From: Algoriphagus sanaruensis
GTDB taxonomy: Bacteria > Bacteroidota > Bacteroidia > Cytophagales > Cyclobacteriaceae
Length of the DNA: 64,000 nt
NCBI RefSeq assembly: GCF_001593605.1
Contig: NZ_CP012836.1
Location: 3,724,501-3,788,500, forward strand
Direction of reading: 5' to 3'
The notes below the pieces were generated by a model that was given only the letters and a program-made list of their open reading frames with translations, made no database searches and was not told where the DNA came from. Of the stretch, positions 35,641-45,090 are shown one piece after another. Position numbers and translations under genes: made by a program. Positions within the stretch are counted from its first letter, which is position 1; each line of letters opens with the position of its first letter.

Positions 35641-36077
35641 TTTTTATGTCGGTAGGCTTTCCCTAAGTTGGTTTTGGTAACATCTACCAGAAATCTTTCC
35701 CGGAGGACTTTTCTTCCTAGTAAAATGGAATTTTTCATGTTTGATCGGTCTGAAAGGGTAAATTCAGCCTTATAGGTTTCTCCTGCGATTCTAATTTCTG
35801 TTTCGATCAAAAACCGAACTTCAGCTTGCCCAAATGAATTTTTAACTTTCTTCTGGCGGTACTTTTTGGCAGTTACTGTTTTTCCTGAAAACTTCGGATG
35901 TCCTGCCATAAGGACTTGAAATTTAAGCACTTTCAATCCGCCTACTTCTTCTTCACGAATCTCTTCTGCATGCAGGCTACTGGAGTAGGCACCTGTATCA
36001 ATTTTCGCCCAAACTAAACTTAAGCCTAGCTTAGGTAACGAAATTTTTTCTTTGCGGCCGATGATTTTTGGAAGCAT
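35637..36077 (-). CDS. RimB-like retropepsin-fold protease (RimK-associated)
   Basis: A 146-residue protein of the 'ATP-dependent zinc protease'/DUF785 family. The pepsin-like [13 protein letters not shown] supplies catalytic-type Asp27. In Pseudomonas, RimB trims the glutamate tail that RimK builds. Its 3' end overlaps rimK by 4 bp and it starts 4 bp after holB ends. RimB assignment rests on family and context. Confidence 0.87.
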   Translation of the reverse strand: MLPKIIGRKEKISLPKLGLSLVWAKIDTGAYSSSLHAEEIREEEVGGLKVLKFQVLMAGHPKFSGKTVTAKKYRQKKVKNSFGQAEVRFLIETEIRIAGETYKAEFTLSDRSNMKNSILLGRKVLRERFLVDVTKTNLGKAYRHKK

Positions 36078-36081
36078 ACGC

Positions 36082-37224
36082 TCAATTTTTTGGCATCATC
36101 AACAAGATTTCCATAGAAAGATCTGTGAAAATCATTTTCGCATTTCCATTTCGCTCCAGGTGGTAATGAGCCTGATTGAAGGCTTCATACATCTTTACGG
36201 CATGCTCTTCGGTCAGGATTTTATTGCTGATTTTTTCAATAAAAATTCGATCCTCATCGGTTGTTCTGAGCAAGGCATCCAATTCTAAATTTTTCAGCAT
36301 AATCTCCCTTGTCACTTGAAGCCCTGCCATCATCAGCGATTTTTGAGCTTCTTTATCTGACTTATGGAAATCATCTGCCATGGCAAAAATATCTTTGAGG
36401 TTTTTGGTCACGCACAATCTAAACCAATCCCGAATTTGCCGTACTGATAAATCTTCTTCGTTTTCCAAAAGTCGATAGGCTTCTCTCAAATTTCCATCTG
36501 CCAGAATAGCAATTTGTTCTGCAGCCTTCGCATCACACATCCCTTGATTCACCAAATGAGTTCGGATTTCTTCATCCGAAAATGCCCGCACCATAATTTT
36601 TTGGGTTCTGGACAAAATAGTCGTCAGGAGCTGATCCGGCTGAGAAGTCACCAACATGAAAATAGTTTTTGCAGGTGGCTCCTCAATGATTTTCAATAAG
36701 GCATTTGCTGCAGAAGGATGTAGGTATTCCGGTGACCATAGCAACATGATTTTGTGCCCTCCCTCAAAAGACATCAACGAAAGCGCCTGAATAATTTTTC
36801 GAGCAGCTGCTTTTGAGATGTTCAACTGCTTTTTTTCAAATCCATTGAAATAGATGAAATCGTGGACATTTCCATAAGGCAACTCAGTGACGAACTTTCT
36901 CCAATTGGCCAAATGATCTACTTTATCCTCCTTTTCATCGTCTTTGCTATCCTCATCTTTGGAAGTCGCTACTACAGGAAAAGCAAAATTCAAATCAGGC
37001 AGAATCAGCTTCTTCATCCGCTGACAAGCCGAACATGTACCACAGGAGTCAGATTCTGTTCGATTCTCGCAATAGAGGTAGGTGGCCAAAGCCAAAGCCA
37101 AGGTCAAATTTGCTGAACCTTCAGGCCCGTGAAAAAGCAATGCATGAGCCAAATGATTGAATTTGACTGCATTTAGAAGTTTTTCCTTGGTCTCAGGCAA
37201 GCCTGGTATATCTGCAAATTGCAT
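36082..37224 (-). CDS. holB: DNA polymerase III subunit delta'
   Basis: A 380-residue clamp-loader subunit. The AAA+ N-terminal domain carries a degenerate P-loop (FHGPEGSANLTLALA lacks the Lys), as usual for delta' subunits. A zinc-binding cysteine cluster (CENRTESDSCGTCSAC) and the sensor region SANALLKIIEEPP are clear. It acts in the replisome to load the sliding clamp. It lies in the minus-strand operon between the GlmU-like gene (11 bp) and rimB (4 bp). Confidence 0.92.
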   Translation of the reverse strand: MQFADIPGLPETKEKLLNAVKFNHLAHALLFHGPEGSANLTLALALATYLYCENRTESDSCGTCSACQRMKKLILPDLNFAFPVVATSKDEDSKDDEKEDKVDHLANWRKFVTELPYGNVHDFIYFNGFEKKQLNISKAAARKIIQALSLMSFEGGHKIMLLWSPEYLHPSAANALLKIIEEPPAKTIFMLVTSQPDQLLTTILSRTQKIMVRAFSDEEIRTHLVNQGMCDAKAAEQIAILADGNLREAYRLLENEEDLSVRQIRDWFRLCVTKNLKDIFAMADDFHKSDKEAQKSLMMAGLQVTREIMLKNLELDALLRTTDEDRIFIEKISNKILTEEHAVKMYEAFNQAHYHLERNGNAKMIFTDLSMEILLMMPKN

Positions 37225-37235
37225 GACTAATCAGA

Positions 37236-38432
37236 TCAGGTTGTTTTTTCCCAAATTCTGTAGGTTTTGGTCAAGTCAAAAACCTTTTCCAAAATTTCTT
37301 TTTCGGTGTCTGTCCATTCCAAAGATCTTCGAGTGAAAACCACTTTGGCTGTTTCTTCGAATTTCGGAAAAACAAACGTAGAGAATCCGGCAGCTCCACC
37401 CCAAGCAAAAGAAGGAATAAAGTTCCGTGGGAATCCGTCCCCAAAAATATTGGCCCCAACCCCAACTACTGTTCCGGTATTAAACATTGTATTAATTCCG
37501 CATTTACTATGGTCCCCCATCATCAATCCACAAAACTGTAGACCCGTATTTGCAAAGCCACCTCGAGTATAATCCCAAAGCTTGACCGGGGCATAGTTAT
37601 TTTTAAGATTAGAGGTATTGGTATCGGCGCCCAAATTACACCATTCCCCAATGACTGAATTTCCCAAGAATCCATCATGACCTTTATTTGAATAGCCAAA
37701 AAAGACAGAATTAGAAATTTCTCCACCCACTTTTGAGAAAGGACCCACCGTAATATCCCCTCGCAATTTGGCGCCCATGTTTACCGTAGATCCTTCGCCC
37801 AAGGCAAATGGACCTCGAATTAACGCGCCTTCTTGGATCTCGGCATTTTTACCAATGTAAATCGGTCCGCCTTCTGCGTTGAGCACTGCTGCTTTAATTT
37901 TTGCGCCTTCTTCAATAAAAATCTGCTCAGAATGATATACCTGCGTATACGGATCTGAGATAGGTTGTGAAACTCGGCCTTGAGTCAGTTCCTGAAAATC
38001 GTTCCTGATTTCCTGCCCATTGAACTGAAAAATATGCCAGGTTTTTTGGAGTAAAAATGGCTCCTTTTGAATCTGAATTGCCTTTCGCTCTTGTGTGAAA
38101 TTCAGATTTTTCTCAGTCTCTCCGATATAAGAGGCAAGCAATACCTTTCCAAAATACAAAGCCTCGTCTGGTTTTAATTCAGACAAAATTTGAATAGACG
38201 ACTGATCTGGTACCCATGAACCATTAACCGCAAGTGCTTTTCCTTCTCCACGAGGGAATTTTTTCTGTAAATAATCCTGCGTCAAATAGGAAATTCTTGC
38301 TTTGGAACGCATTTCCCATTTTTCAGCAATCGTCAATATTCCAATTCGGATGGCGGCAATTGGCCGGGTAAAAGTGAAGGGTAGCAGCGAACCTCGAATA
38401 GCGGGATCGTCAAATAAAACTAAATGGTCCAT
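37236..38432 (-). CDS. GlmU-like putative sugar nucleotidyltransferase
   Basis: A 398-residue protein. The N-terminal part (LFDDPAIRGSLLPFTFTRPIAAIRIGILTI) resembles the bacteroidotal GlmU-family 'putative sugar nucleotidyltransferase', and the C-terminal half is a left-handed beta-helix of hexapeptide repeats (for example IGKNAEIQEGALIRGPFALGEG). A bifunctional uridylyl/acetyltransferase role is possible, but the usual pyrophosphorylase signature is not evident. It is the first gene of the operon running to 32044. Confidence 0.82.
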   Translation of the reverse strand: MDHLVLFDDPAIRGSLLPFTFTRPIAAIRIGILTIAEKWEMRSKARISYLTQDYLQKKFPRGEGKALAVNGSWVPDQSSIQILSELKPDEALYFGKVLLASYIGETEKNLNFTQERKAIQIQKEPFLLQKTWHIFQFNGQEIRNDFQELTQGRVSQPISDPYTQVYHSEQIFIEEGAKIKAAVLNAEGGPIYIGKNAEIQEGALIRGPFALGEGSTVNMGAKLRGDITVGPFSKVGGEISNSVFFGYSNKGHDGFLGNSVIGEWCNLGADTNTSNLKNNYAPVKLWDYTRGGFANTGLQFCGLMMGDHSKCGINTMFNTGTVVGVGANIFGDGFPRNFIPSFAWGGAAGFSTFVFPKFEETAKVVFTRRSLEWTDTEKEILEKVFDLTKTYRIWEKTT

Positions 38433-38450
38433 GAGGCAAAAATAAAAAAG

Positions 38451-38481
38451 TCTCCCGGAATACTTGATCCGGGAGACTTTT
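38451..38481. terminator. Terminator of rpmE2
   Basis: A 10-bp stem, GTCTCCCGGA with TCCGGGAGAC, 21 bp after the L31 stop, with a T-run on the minus strand (TTTTTTATT) and a short one on the plus strand. Confidence 0.88.
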
Positions 38482-38501
38482 TAGACAAAATCTGTATGCG
38501 A

Positions 38502-38747
38502 TTACTTTTTCGCGTATCTCTTGTTGAATTTCTCCACTCGTCCAGCGGTATCAAGAAGCATTTTCTTGCCGGTGTAGAAAGGATGAGATTCAGAGCTTAC
38601 TTCAATTTTGTAAACTGGGTAAGTGTTACCGTCTGTCCACTCGATGGTCTCAGAAGTCTCAATAGTAGACTTGGTCAAAAACTTAAACTCGCTTGAGGTA
38701 TCGTAAAATACGACGTCTCTGTAGTTTGGATGAATATCTTTTTTCAT
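38502..38747 (-). CDS. rpmE2: 50S ribosomal protein L31, type B
   Basis: An 81-residue ribosomal protein starting at the ATG at 38747 ([16 protein letters not shown]). It contains [28 protein letters not shown] and lacks the CxxC zinc site, which defines the zinc-independent B type. In-frame sequence upstream to 38789 is not needed. It is preceded by a strong promoter at 38787-38818 and followed by a terminator. Confidence 0.96.
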   Translation of the reverse strand: MKKDIHPNYRDVVFYDTSSEFKFLTKSTIETSETIEWTDGNTYPVYKIEVSSESHPFYTGKKMLLDTAGRVEKFNKRYAKK

Positions 38748-38786
38748 ATGAATAGCTGTTTTCTTTGCCTTTTTCGAAACGAGGCA

Positions 38787-38818
38787 CAAAGATATTCTTT
38801 TAAATAAATTTGAGCAAA
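38787..38818 (-). promoter_or_regulatory. Bacteroidota sigma-70 promoter of rpmE2
   Basis: On the minus strand, TTTG, a 20-nt spacer and an exact TATCTTTG (38794 down to 38787) match the -33/-7 consensus. The transcript would start about 35 nt before the ATG at 38747. Confidence 0.8.
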
Positions 38819-38878
38819 TGTTTCTCAGGTATTTATTTCAGATTTTATTCAATCGCTTCAAACAAATTGAAATTCTGA

Positions 38879-39529
38879 TCAATCTTTACTTTTTAAGTCT
38901 CCTCGCTTGATAGATCGGATAAATTGAGCCCATGCAAATGGATCAAGGATTCGAAGTGGCCTAGGACCATACAAATCCTGATTTTGAATCATTTGGCTTT
39001 GTTGGAAATATCTAAAATTCTCCGCTCCGGAGGCAGGCATCGATTCCGCCCATCTTAAAAGCATTTCAGGACTCATGTTGGCTCGGCTGATAGACATTGG
39101 GTCTACCACATTGAGTGCAACTACTGCTTTTTTAAATTCTTCCTCTGTAGGATAAGGCATCACCTCGATTTCAGCCAAGGCAATCTCATCCACCTCCATA
39201 GTCAAAATCAACGAAATCTTATCATTCTCGGCACGCTCTGGCACCTTGAAAGTTTGTCTCTTCAAACCTATAAAACTGAATACAACACTATCCCCTTCCA
39301 AGACCGGCATCGAGAAATAACCAAATCGACCTGAGACAGTTCCTCTGCCTTTTTTAGGCACATAAATATTCACTCCTGGCACAGCGTCCGTACTATCAGC
39401 ATTGAGGATAATCCCTGACAATTGAACCACTTTTTTGTCTAAGTCATTTTGGGCCAATGCTGTACCGGAGTAGAAAATAAATCCTACGCCAAGCACTAAA
39501 ATCAAATATGGAATCTTGAGTAATTTCAC
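38879..39529 (-). CDS. Carboxypeptidase-regulatory-like (CarboxypepD_reg) domain protein
   Basis: A protein of about 217 residues with a GTG start at 39529 (MKLLKIPYLILVLGV). The N-terminal signal/membrane segment is followed by QLSGIILNADSTDAVPGVNIYVPKKGRGTVSGRFGYFSMPVLEGD, the CarboxypepD_reg beta-sandwich seen at the N-terminus of TonB receptors and in small envelope proteins. The C-terminal 90 residues are helical with no known domain. It is probably exported. The start is uncertain because no ATG is available; an in-frame TTG at 39619 lacks support. Confidence 0.75.
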   Translation of the reverse strand: MKLLKIPYLILVLGVGFIFYSGTALAQNDLDKKVVQLSGIILNADSTDAVPGVNIYVPKKGRGTVSGRFGYFSMPVLEGDSVVFSFIGLKRQTFKVPERAENDKISLILTMEVDEIALAEIEVMPYPTEEEFKKAVVALNVVDPMSISRANMSPEMLLRWAESMPASGAENFRYFQQSQMIQNQDLYGPRPLRILDPFAWAQFIRSIKRGDLKSKD

Positions 39530-39633
39530 GAAGGTCAAATCTGAGGGATAAGGCTTGTTTTTACAGTGCGATTTAAAACTAATTTCGGGTAAATACCTTA
39601 GGTTTAACAGCCGGCACAAGTTAAAAGTTACTA

Positions 39634-40017
39634 ATGAGACTTAAAAATATCAGTTTGAACTACGGGCTGAGAATCTTCAAAGCCTTATCTGAAGAACCGC
39701 GGGTTCGATTAATTCACCTGTTGCTTTTAAATAAAGAACTGAGCATTTCAGATTTGGAGCATATCCTAGATTTTACCCAAACAAAAACCAGTCGACACCT
39801 GATTTATTTGAAAAATGCTGGACTATTGGGAAGCCGCCGAGTGGATCAGTGGGTATTTTATTACATCCTCGAAGAATACATTGAAATCATTCAGCAGATT
39901 TTCAAGTTTATCCAAAAAGACCCCAGTCTCATCAAAGATCAAGAAACCTTTGAAATCTTAAAATCCAATCGAGAACTGGCGATCAACAAAATTCAAAACA
40001 ACCAATATAGACGCTGA
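39634..40017 (+). CDS. ArsR-family winged-helix transcriptional regulator
   Basis: A 127-residue DNA-binding protein. The winged helix-turn-helix is visible (FKALSEEPRVRLIHLLLLNKELSISDLEHILDFTQTKTSRHLIYLKNAGLLGSRRVDQWVFYYI). There are no cysteine pairs of the metal-sensing ArsR/SmtB type, so the signal is unknown. It is 8 bp upstream of a HAD gene on the same strand and divergent from the gene ending at 38879. Confidence 0.88.
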   Translation: MRLKNISLNYGLRIFKALSEEPRVRLIHLLLLNKELSISDLEHILDFTQTKTSRHLIYLKNAGLLGSRRVDQWVFYYILEEYIEIIQQIFKFIQKDPSLIKDQETFEILKSNRELAINKIQNNQYRR

Positions 40018-40025
40018 TCACCCGG

Positions 40026-40721
40026 GTGAAAACTTACCAACACATCTTCTTTGATCTGGACCACACCCTGTGGGACTATGATCGAAACGTAACAGAATCC
40101 CTTTCTGAACTTTATCAGATTTACGGTCTCCAAGAATTGGGAATTCCCACCTTTGAAAAATTCTTTGCATCCTTCCATGCAGTCAATTTCCAACTTTGGG
40201 ACTGGTATAACGTGGGAAAAATCGACAAGTATAACTTAAGAAAAGAACGATTCCCCCGAATATTTGAACATGCCGGGGGGAATTCTGAAGCTATTCCAGC
40301 TGCGTTTGAGGAAGACTTCATGCACCGAACTTCTTCCAAGCCCCACGTTTTCCCTTATTCAAAAGAAATCTTGACTTACCTGAAGCAGAAGTATCGAATC
40401 CATGTCATCACGAATGGGTTTAATGAGTCTCAGGCAAAAAAGATGAAATCTGCCAATTTGGATGGATACTTTGAACTTGTGGTTACCTCAGAAACTACCG
40501 GATTTAAAAAGCCTGACCCTCGAATTTTTGAATATGCCATACATCAGCTTCAAACCCAGGCGGAAGCTTGCTTGATGATTGGAGATAATCCAGCATCAGA
40601 TATCCTAGGAGCCCAACGGGCCAACATCGACCAAGTTTATTTCAACCCAGAAGGAAAAGTTATAGACCTCCAACCCACTTATGAAATCAGCCATCTCCAA
40701 GAGCTTGAACAGCTTTTGTAA
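40026..40721 (+). CDS. YjjG-family noncanonical pyrimidine nucleotidase (HAD)
   Basis: A 231-residue HAD phosphatase with a GTG start at 40026. Motif I is FFDLDHTLWDYDRN (Asp10, Asp12), motif II is the HVITNG region (Thr), and motif III/IV is KKPDPRIFEYA and MIGDNPASDILGA. YjjG-type enzymes dephosphorylate modified or unneeded pyrimidine 5'-nucleotides. Co-transcription with the ArsR gene 8 bp upstream is likely. Confidence 0.9.
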   Translation: MKTYQHIFFDLDHTLWDYDRNVTESLSELYQIYGLQELGIPTFEKFFASFHAVNFQLWDWYNVGKIDKYNLRKERFPRIFEHAGGNSEAIPAAFEEDFMHRTSSKPHVFPYSKEILTYLKQKYRIHVITNGFNESQAKKMKSANLDGYFELVVTSETTGFKKPDPRIFEYAIHQLQTQAEACLMIGDNPASDILGAQRANIDQVYFNPEGKVIDLQPTYEISHLQELEQLL

Positions 40722-40753
40722 GTGAAATCGCTACTCAAAACAGCAGGAACACT

Positions 40754-40761
40754 TATCTTTG
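40754..40761 (+). promoter_or_regulatory. -7 element upstream of pruA
   Basis: TATCTTTG matches TAnnTTTG exactly, 32 bp before the pruA ATG. I see no clear -33 TTTG. Confidence 0.5.
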
Positions 40762-40793
40762 GCCACTCAGAAATTAAATAAACACCAAATATC

Positions 40794-42428
40794 ATGTTAA
40801 AGGGATTTTTCAATGTACCTGCTCCTGTCAATGAGCCGGTAAAATCATATGCACCGGGAAGCCCCGAGCGAAAAGAACTCCAAGCCATGTTGGCTGAGTT
40901 GAGATCAAAGCAAATCGATGTCCCTATGTACATCGGAAGCGAAGAAGTCAGAACGGGAAATACCCGACCAATGTCTCCTCCCCATGATCATCAGCATATT
41001 CTGGGCTATTTCCATGAAGGTGATGCTTCTCATGTGGAGCAGGCAATTAACGCTGCTTTGGGAGCAAAAGAGGCCTGGGAAAATTTGGAATGGGAACAGC
41101 GAGCTGCAATTTTCTTAAAGGCCGCTGATCTTATTGCCGGTCCTTACCGAGCTAAGCTTAATGCGGCTACCATGCTTGGTCAATCCAAGAATGCATTCCA
41201 GGCAGAAATTGATTCTGCATGTGAGTTCATCGATTTCCTCAGGTTCAATGTGAAATACATGACGGAAATCTATGCGCAGCAACCTCCTGTTTCTGGAGGA
41301 GGAGTTTGGAATCGTGTCGAACAACGACCATTAGAAGGATTCGTGTTCGCTTTGACGCCATTTAACTTTACCGCGATCGCAGGCAATTTGCCAACTTCCG
41401 CAGCGATGATGGGAAATACGATCGTTTGGAAACCAGCCTATACCCAGATCTATTCAGCTCAGGTTCTGATGGAAATTTTCAAGGAAGCTGGAGTGCCAGA
41501 TGGAGTAATTAACTTGATCTATGTGGATGGGCCAGTTGCTGGAGAGGTAATCTTCAAGCATCCTGATTTTGCGGGAATTCACTTCACAGGTTCAACAGGA
41601 GTATTTCAACACATTTGGAAAACGATCGGAGAAAATATCAAGCTATATAAATCTTACCCAAGAATCGTGGGAGAAACAGGCGGAAAAGATTTTGTCCTAG
41701 CTCATAAATCCGCTGACGCAAAAGCAGTGGCTGTAGGTTTGGTTCGCGGGGCATTTGAATACCAAGGGCAAAAATGTTCCGCGGCATCTCGTGCATACAT
41801 CCCATCCAACCTTTGGGAGGATGTGAAAAAATACATGCTTGCAGATCTGGCAGACATCAAAATGGGAGGTACTGAGGACTTCACCAACTTTGTGAATGCT
41901 GTAATCGACGAGAAATCTTTCGACAAAATCGCCAAGTACATTGATAACGCCAAAGCTACTCCGGGAGTAGAGATCATCGCCGGCGGCAACTACGACAAGT
42001 CCAAAGGATACTTCATCGAGCCAACTGTTATTTTGACGCAAGACCCGATGTACACCACCATGTGCGAAGAGATCTTTGGTCCAGTGTTGACGATCTATGT
42101 GTACCACGAGGAGCATTTCGAAACGGTACTCGAACTGGTGGATCAAACTTCTCCCTACGCACTCACAGGTGCTGTATTTTCTCAAGACCGCTACGCGATC
42201 GAGCTTGCTACGCAAAAGCTGAGAAATGCAGCAGGCAACTTCTACATCAACGACAAGCCAACAGGCGCAGTGGTAGGTCAGCAGCCATTTGGTGGTGCAA
42301 GAGCTTCTGGAACCAATGACAAAGCCGGTTCTATGATCAACTTGCTTCGTTGGGTATCGCCTCGTACAATCAAGGAAACCTTTGTATCACCGAAGGATTA
42401 CCGATATCCGTTTTTAGGGAACGACTAA
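40794..42428 (+). CDS. pruA: L-glutamate gamma-semialdehyde (1-pyrroline-5-carboxylate) dehydrogenase
   Basis: A 544-residue aldehyde dehydrogenase of the long P5CDH type, using NAD+ to oxidise glutamate semialdehyde to glutamate in proline catabolism. The catalytic Glu (VGETGGKDFV) and catalytic Cys (YQGQKCSAASRAY) are intact. It also has the family N-terminus, MLKGFFNVPAPVNEPVKSYA. Proline dehydrogenase (putA) is not in the window, so the enzyme is a separate subunit. Confidence 0.95.
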   Translation: MLKGFFNVPAPVNEPVKSYAPGSPERKELQAMLAELRSKQIDVPMYIGSEEVRTGNTRPMSPPHDHQHILGYFHEGDASHVEQAINAALGAKEAWENLEWEQRAAIFLKAADLIAGPYRAKLNAATMLGQSKNAFQAEIDSACEFIDFLRFNVKYMTEIYAQQPPVSGGGVWNRVEQRPLEGFVFALTPFNFTAIAGNLPTSAAMMGNTIVWKPAYTQIYSAQVLMEIFKEAGVPDGVINLIYVDGPVAGEVIFKHPDFAGIHFTGSTGVFQHIWKTIGENIKLYKSYPRIVGETGGKDFVLAHKSADAKAVAVGLVRGAFEYQGQKCSAASRAYIPSNLWEDVKKYMLADLADIKMGGTEDFTNFVNAVIDEKSFDKIAKYIDNAKATPGVEIIAGGNYDKSKGYFIEPTVILTQDPMYTTMCEEIFGPVLTIYVYHEEHFETVLELVDQTSPYALTGAVFSQDRYAIELATQKLRNAAGNFYINDKPTGAVVGQQPFGGARASGTNDKAGSMINLLRWVSPRTIKETFVSPKDYRYPFLGND

Positions 42429-42458
42429 AAAGTTTCAATCATTAAATATTTTAATCAA

Positions 42459-42499
42459 AAGCCTCGGTCCGGATAACTGCCAGGATCGAGGCTTTTTTA
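42459..42499 (+). terminator. Terminator of pruA
   Basis: AAGCCTCGGTCC pairs with GGATCGAGGCTT (one bulged G) and is followed by TTTTTT. Confidence 0.82.
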
Positions 42500-42535
42500 T
42501 TAAAAACGAGCGGCTGAGGAAACTCAGCCGCTCGT
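42500..42535 (-). terminator. Terminator of fabG
   Basis: A very strong 13-bp stem, ACGAGCGGCTGAG with CTCAGCCGCTCGT around GAAA, with TTTTTAAT on the minus strand, about 30 bp after the fabG stop. Confidence 0.85.
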
Positions 42536-42566
42536 AAATCGTAATTCGTAAATCTAAAATTGTATA

Positions 42567-43313
42567 TTAGGTATACATTGCTCCATTCACATGAAGCACT
42601 TGTCCGGAGATGTAGGTACTCATGTCAGAGCCTAGGAATACGCAGACATCAGCAATTTCTTCTGGCTTGCCTCCACGCTTCATCGGGATAGCATCCCTCC
42701 AACCTTGTACAGTCTTCTCATCAAGCACATCGGTCATTTCTGTCTCGATAAATCCAGGAGCTACGGCATTGCATCGGATATTTCTAGAACCCAATTCCAA
42801 GGCTACTGACTTAGTGAAGCCGATGATTCCAGCTTTGGAAGCTGCATAGTTGGCCTGACCAGCATTCCCTTTAGCACCAACCACGGAGGTCATGTTGATA
42901 ATGGAACCAGACTTGGCTTTCATCATGGTACGGGTAGCCGCTTTCACGGTGTTGAAGCATGATTTCAAGTTGACATTCATGATTTCGTCCCAAGATTCCT
43001 CGGTCATCCGCATGAGTAGATTGTCGCGGGTGATCCCTGCATTATTGATCAAGATATCCAACCCTCCAAAGTCTGCTACGACAGCGTTAACCAATTCTTC
43101 GGCAGCCTTGAAATCTGATGCATCAGAACGATACCCTTTCGCCTTTACACCAAATGCAGCAAGCTCAGCTTCAAGCGCTTGACCTTTTTCTACACTAGAC
43201 AAATAAGTAAAGGCTACGTTTGCGCCTTCCTGTGCATATTTAATGGCAATTGCCCGACCGATTCCTTTTGAGGCTCCAGTCACTATGGCAGTTTTTCCTG
43301 AAAGTAATCCCAT
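42567..43313 (-). CDS. fabG: 3-oxoacyl-[ACP] reductase
   Basis: A 248-residue short-chain dehydrogenase, starting at the ATG at 43313 ([19 protein letters not shown]). It has the TGASKGIG cofactor site, NNAGIT, the catalytic SxnYxxxK ([21 protein letters not shown]) and GFIETEMTD, all typical of FabG. It reduces beta-ketoacyl-ACP with NADPH in fatty-acid synthesis. It stands alone with its own -7 box and terminator. Confidence 0.93.
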   Translation of the reverse strand: MGLLSGKTAIVTGASKGIGRAIAIKYAQEGANVAFTYLSSVEKGQALEAELAAFGVKAKGYRSDASDFKAAEELVNAVVADFGGLDILINNAGITRDNLLMRMTEESWDEIMNVNLKSCFNTVKAATRTMMKAKSGSIINMTSVVGAKGNAGQANYAASKAGIIGFTKSVALELGSRNIRCNAVAPGFIETEMTDVLDEKTVQGWRDAIPMKRGGKPEEIADVCVFLGSDMSTYISGQVLHVNGAMYT

Positions 43314-43336
43314 GAAGATCAAAATTTAATTTTGGC

Positions 43337-43344
43337 CAAAAGTA
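43337..43344 (-). promoter_or_regulatory. -7 element of fabG
   Basis: The minus strand reads TACTTTTG, an exact TAnnTTTG match, 23 bp before the ATG. Confidence 0.55.
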
Positions 43345-43562
43345 GAAAAAAAAGCGGGGACTTCAGTTTTTGAATTGCTAGCGAATGTGTTTTGACTGAA
43401 AGACAGGAGGATAAATCAACAAACTCCCAAATCTCAAAAAAGCATTTGGCTTTTGACAGATTTACAAAATTTTCAATGCTTCGCTACAAATAATTCATTT
43501 ATACCTCCATTTGACTCCAATTTCCTCATCCGAATCTGATTTTTTTCTGAACTCAAAAGACC

Positions 43563-43570
43563 TATTTTTG
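43563..43570 (+). promoter_or_regulatory. -7 element of lpdA
   Basis: TATTTTTG, an exact TAnnTTTG match, lies 34 bp before the lpdA ATG. No clear -33 TTTG; a T-run sits at that distance. Confidence 0.55.
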
Positions 43571-43604
43571 CAGAGTTTCATTTGTAATCAAACCCATTTT
43601 AAAT

Positions 43605-45002
43605 ATGTCTTCGACAAAATTTGACTTGATCGTGTTGGGTAGCGGACCAGGAGGATACGTAGCGGCGATTCGCGCATCTCAACTCGGATTGAAAACGGCC
43701 ATTGTGGAAGCTGCCGAACTTGGTGGCATTTGCCTCAACTGGGGATGTATCCCAACCAAGGCCTTGCTGAAAAGTGCACAGGTTTTTGAATACATCAGCC
43801 ATGCCAATGACTACGGTATTTCAGTACAAGGTGCCGAGGCAGATTTTGCCGGAATGGTGAAAAGAAGCCGAGGAGTTGCTGATGGCATGAGCAAAGGCGT
43901 GCAGTTTTTGATGAAGAAAAACAAGATCGAGATCATTGCAGGATGGGGTAAAGTTCAGCCAGGCAAGAAAGTCGAAGTCACAGATGCAGAAGGCAAAAAG
44001 TCAGTAATTGCTGCGGAGAGCATCATCATTGCTACGGGTGCTCGATCTCGCGAATTGCCTTCGATGAAAATTGACGACAAAAAAATCATCGGCTATAGAA
44101 AGGCAATGACCTTGGAAAAGCAACCTAAGAAAATGGTGGTTGTAGGGTCAGGAGCAATCGGAGTTGAATTTGCCTATTTCTATAACTCTATCGGTACGGA
44201 AGTGACCATTGTCGAATTCATGGACAGAATCGTACCTGTGGAAGACGAAGAAGTATCAAAAGCTTTAGAGAAAATCTACAAGAAGTCTGGCATGAAGATT
44301 ATGACTTCGTCCGAAGTAACAGGAGTAGACACTTCTGGCGAGGGCTGTAAAGTGACCGTAAAAACTTCCAAAGGCGAAGAAATTCTCGAGTGCGATGTGG
44401 TACTTTCTGCAGCAGGAGTGGTTTCAAACCTTGAAAATATCGGTTTGGAAGATGTTGGAATCCTTGTGGACAAAGGCAAAATCCAAGTCAACGAATACTA
44501 TCAAACCAATATGCCGGGCTACTATGCTATCGGTGATGTAGTCCCTGGGCCAGCTTTGGCGCACGTAGCTTCTGCGGAAGGTATTATCTGCGTAGAGAAA
44601 ATCGCAGGTCATCATCCAGAACCATTGGATTATGGTAATATTCCTGGCTGTACCTATTGTTCTCCTGAAATCGCTTCAGTGGGAATGACTGAAGCCAAGG
44701 CAAAAGCTGCTGGTTACGAAGTAAGGGTAGGAAAATTCCCATTCTCCGCTTCTGGTAAAGCTTCTGCTGCTGGAGCAAAAGACGGATTCGTAAAATTGGT
44801 ATTTGACAAAAAATATGGAGAGCTTCTTGGCGCGCACATGATTGGAGCCAATGTAACCGAAATGATCGCTGAGATCGTTGCCATCCGCAAGCTGGAAACA
44901 ACCGGTCACGAATTGATCAAGACGGTACACCCTCACCCAACCATGTCTGAGGCAGTGATGGAAGCTGCAGCTGCAGCTTACGATGAGGTAATTCACCTTT
45001 GA
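43605..45002 (+). CDS. lpdA: Dihydrolipoyl dehydrogenase
   Basis: A 465-residue flavoprotein disulfide reductase, the E3 of 2-oxo-acid dehydrogenase complexes. FAD site VLGSGPGGYVAAIRA, redox cysteines Cys43 and Cys48 (GGICLNWGCIPTKALL), NAD site VVGSGAIGVEFA, FAD site YYAIGDVV and the C-terminal active-site base segment HPHPTMSEAVMEA are all present. The gene is monocistronic, with a -7 box upstream and a terminator downstream. Confidence 0.96.
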   Translation: MSSTKFDLIVLGSGPGGYVAAIRASQLGLKTAIVEAAELGGICLNWGCIPTKALLKSAQVFEYISHANDYGISVQGAEADFAGMVKRSRGVADGMSKGVQFLMKKNKIEIIAGWGKVQPGKKVEVTDAEGKKSVIAAESIIIATGARSRELPSMKIDDKKIIGYRKAMTLEKQPKKMVVVGSGAIGVEFAYFYNSIGTEVTIVEFMDRIVPVEDEEVSKALEKIYKKSGMKIMTSSEVTGVDTSGEGCKVTVKTSKGEEILECDVVLSAAGVVSNLENIGLEDVGILVDKGKIQVNEYYQTNMPGYYAIGDVVPGPALAHVASAEGIICVEKIAGHHPEPLDYGNIPGCTYCSPEIASVGMTEAKAKAAGYEVRVGKFPFSASGKASAAGAKDGFVKLVFDKKYGELLGAHMIGANVTEMIAEIVAIRKLETTGHELIKTVHPHPTMSEAVMEAAAAAYDEVIHL

Positions 45003-45026
45003 TCCAAAATCGATAAGAAAATAGCA

Positions 45027-45060
45027 CCGGGCTCAAACATTTGGCCCGGTGTTTTATTTT
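45027..45060 (+). terminator. Terminator of lpdA
   Basis: An 8-bp GC-rich stem, CACCGGGC with GCCCGGTG, followed by TTTTATTTTT. Confidence 0.88.
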
Positions 45061-45090
45061 TAAGACATTACTACTCCAACCGACCGACTT

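Noticed and set aside
41697-42215. A 172-residue antisense open frame in pruA
   Set aside because: It is opposite a strongly conserved catalytic region and looks like a codon-bias shadow.
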